Shown in pieces: positions 62,778-64,000 of a stretch of DNA of 64,000 nucleotides. The notes beneath the pieces are model-generated. The model had not been told where the DNA came from. It ran no database searches and saw only the letters and a program-made list of their open reading frames with translations. Source of the stretch: Osmia lignaria lignaria. Taxonomy: Eukaryota > Arthropoda > Insecta > Hymenoptera > Megachilidae. The DNA is taken from assembly GCF_051020975.1 (NCBI RefSeq), contig NW_027478161.1:8370001-8434000 (forward strand), read 5' to 3'. A program made the translations under genes and the position numbers. How positions within the stretch are numbered: the first letter of the stretch is position 1; every line of letters starts with the position of its first letter.

Positions 62778-64000
62778 TTGCAGATTTATCTCAAGGGAAG
62801 GGGCCTAACGGACATATTTCGAGATATTTCTTCTTCTTGTTGTTCTTCTTCTGCACAGCTAAGCTGGAAGTGGCATTTACAGCTCGCAATAGTGCAGAGT
62901 TATCTCAAAGAAAGGGGCCACGGTGTTTCTGTATCTCTATTATGTTGGTGCGGCTTCGGAACTTTTAAATATCTTGATATATCTCGAGAACTACGCATCT
63001 GATCAAAAAATATCATAGAACATAAAACGTAGGAAACTTAATTCTCTACAAAAAAGGTCTCTCAACATTTTGCCATAGCTCGCTTCGTTTCCGAGATATT
63101 TGCAGATTTATCTCAAGGGAAGGGGCCTGACTGACATATTTCGAGATATTTCTTCTTCTTGTTGTTCTTCTTCTGCACAGCTAAGCTGGAAGTGGCATTT
63201 GCGGCTCGCACTAGTGCAGAGTTATCTCAAAGAAAGGGGCCACGGTGTTTCTGTATCTCTATTATGTTGGTGCGGCTTTGGAACTTTTAAATATCTCGAT
63301 ATATCTCGAAAACTACGCTTCTGACCAAAAAATATCATAGAACATAAATTGTGCGAAACATAATTCTCTACAAAAAAGGTCTCTTAACATTTTGCCATAG
63401 CTCGCTTCGTTTCCGAGATATTTGCAGATATATCTCAAGGGAAGGGGCCTGACGGACATATTTCGAGATATTTCTTCTTCTTGTTGTTCTTCTTCTGCAC
63501 AGCTAAGCTGGAAGTGGCATTTACAGCTCGCAATAGTGCAGAGTTATCTCAAAAAAAGGGGCCACGGTGTTTCTGTATCTCTATTATGTTGGTGCGGCTT
63601 CGGAACTTTTAAATATCTTGATATATCTCGAGAACTACGCATCTGATCAAAAAATATCATAGAACATAAAAAGTAGGAAACTTAATTCTCTACAAAAAAG
63701 GTCTCTTAACATTTTGCCATAGCTCTCTTCGTTTCCGAGATATTTGCAGATTTATCTCAAGGGAAGGGGCCTGACGGACATATTTCCAGATATTTCTTCT
63801 TCTTGTTGTTCTTCTTCTGCACAGCTAAGCTGGAAGTGGCATTTGCAGCTCGTAATAGTGCAGAGTTATCTCAAAGAAAGGGGCCACGGTGTTTCTGTAT
63901 CTCTATTATGTTGGTGCGGCTTCGGAACTTTTAAATATCTCGATATATCTCGAGAACTACGCATCCGATCAAAAAATATCATAGAACATAAAAAGTAGGA
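62778..64000. repeat. 15-monomer-offset repeat, copy 2 (offset 4827 bp)
   Basis: This segment follows 57951-59173. Shared markers are TTTACAGCTCGC with ATAAAACGTAGG, GGCCTGACTGACAT with GGCTTTGGAAC and AAATTGTGCG, and then the TTTCCAGATA / GCTCGTAATAG unit. The offset equals 15 x 322 minus the 3-bp deletion in unit 62459. The match runs to the window edge, so its true length is unknown. Confidence 0.8.
63744..64000. repeat. Partial satellite monomer at right window edge
   Basis: The first 257 bp of a unit of the TTTCCAGATA / GCTCGTAATAG class. It differs from its three relatives by CTCGATATATC in place of CTTGATATATC, a type-B base joined to an otherwise type-A end. The array clearly continues to the right. 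Confidence 0.95.

Larger units (their letters stand above)
1..64000. repeat. 322-bp tandem satellite array (entire window)
   Basis: One head-to-tail array fills the window, with 197 complete monomers plus a partial at each end. The landmark TTTCCGAGATATTTGCAG recurs every 322 bp; 192 of 197 unit spacings are exactly 322 and the rest are 319, 321 or 323. All units have the same orientation, and no foreign sequence interrupts them. Neighbouring units differ by a few substitutions, so this is a young or actively homogenised array. From general knowledge, arrays of this type form centromeric or pericentromeric heterochromatin in eukaryotes. The species and chromosomal position cannot be read from the sequence. 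An insect or other arthropod source is my inference from motif style only. Confidence 0.98.
57951..64000. repeat. Array domain 6: nested 3-, 8- and 15-monomer repeats
   Basis: Diagnostic units are the one with ATATTTCCAGATATTTC, GCTCGTAATAG and CATCCGATC, preceded by GCTCTCTTCG (58917, 59883, 61493, 63744), and the one with CTCGAGGGAAGTGGCC and GAGAGGGGCC (59239, 61815). Units 58595-58917 recur after three monomers (59561-59883). Units 58917-59561 recur after eight (61493-62137). Units 57951-58917 recur after fifteen (62778-63744). Confidence 0.8.

Noticed and set aside
315..63998. A family of about 190 tandem 74-residue open reading frames, as if a multicopy small-protein gene
   Set aside because: The frame is the satellite itself. 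Most copies begin with TTG, with no ATG in frame, and only the ATATATGCAG class has one. Frames are broken by stops or frameshifts at 5467, 7399, 10619, 24787, 26075, 54088 and 61171 without any sign of selection against these units. Variation appears spread over coding and non-coding parts alike. No ribosome site, promoter or known domain is visible.
1..64000. CRISPR array
   Set aside because: The period is 322 bp with no unique spacers; every part of the unit is repeated.
1..64000. Telomeric or subtelomeric repeat, or LTR/LINE/DNA transposon content
   Set aside because: No short telomere motif runs, no terminal inverted or long terminal repeats, and no reverse-transcriptase or transposase-like frame appear in any unit.

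Overview
The whole 64 kb window is one uninterrupted, head-to-tail satellite DNA array. The monomer is 322 bp. Counting each unit from the TTGCAG that follows the conserved TTTCCGAGATAT motif, the window holds 197 complete monomers (starts from 315 to 63422), a 5' partial (1-314) and a 3' partial (63744-64000). Spacing between unit starts is exactly 322 in 192 of 197 units; the exceptions are 321 (unit at 26075), 323 (54088, 55377) and 319 (56344, 62459). All units share one orientation. I found no unique sequence, no mobile-element insertion, no RNA gene and no credible protein-coding gene, and both window ends lie inside the array.

This is eukaryotic heterochromatin of the centromeric or pericentromeric type. 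The base composition and motifs (A-tracts, TTTCCGAGATAT, ATATCTCGA-AACTACGC, a TTC/GTT triplet tract) resemble satellites I associate with insects, but that is an impression and not a database result. A 222-nt open frame recurs in almost every monomer. It mostly begins with TTG rather than ATG, is broken in several units by stops or frame changes, and is best read as a by-product of the repeat.

Above the monomer there is rich multi-scale structure. Neighbouring monomers carry linked private variants that reappear together at offsets of 2, 3, 5, 6, 7, 8, 9, 10, 13, 14, 15, 16, 17, 21 and 22 monomers. The clearest case is a 13-monomer (4186 bp) tandem duplication at about 32482-40859, whose copies appear identical by eye. 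There is also a 6-monomer (1932 bp) duplication at about 40621-44507, a trimer duplication near 11.9-13.9 kb, a dimer duplication near 15.4-16.7 kb, and a 15-monomer repeat joining 58 kb to 63 kb. No single higher-order unit governs the window, which fits repeated unequal exchange and gene conversion more than a fixed higher-order repeat.

Regionally, 1-11.4 kb holds only type-A 3' ends (CTCGAGAACTACGCAT). From about 11.4 kb, type-B 3' ends (CTCGAAAACTACGCTT with ATAAATTGTAGG) mix in, and they are frequent at 49-58 kb. Other variant classes are confined to sub-regions. Inside the monomer there is an ancient internal duplication: two 26-bp segments 114 bp apart that match at 23 of 26 positions.
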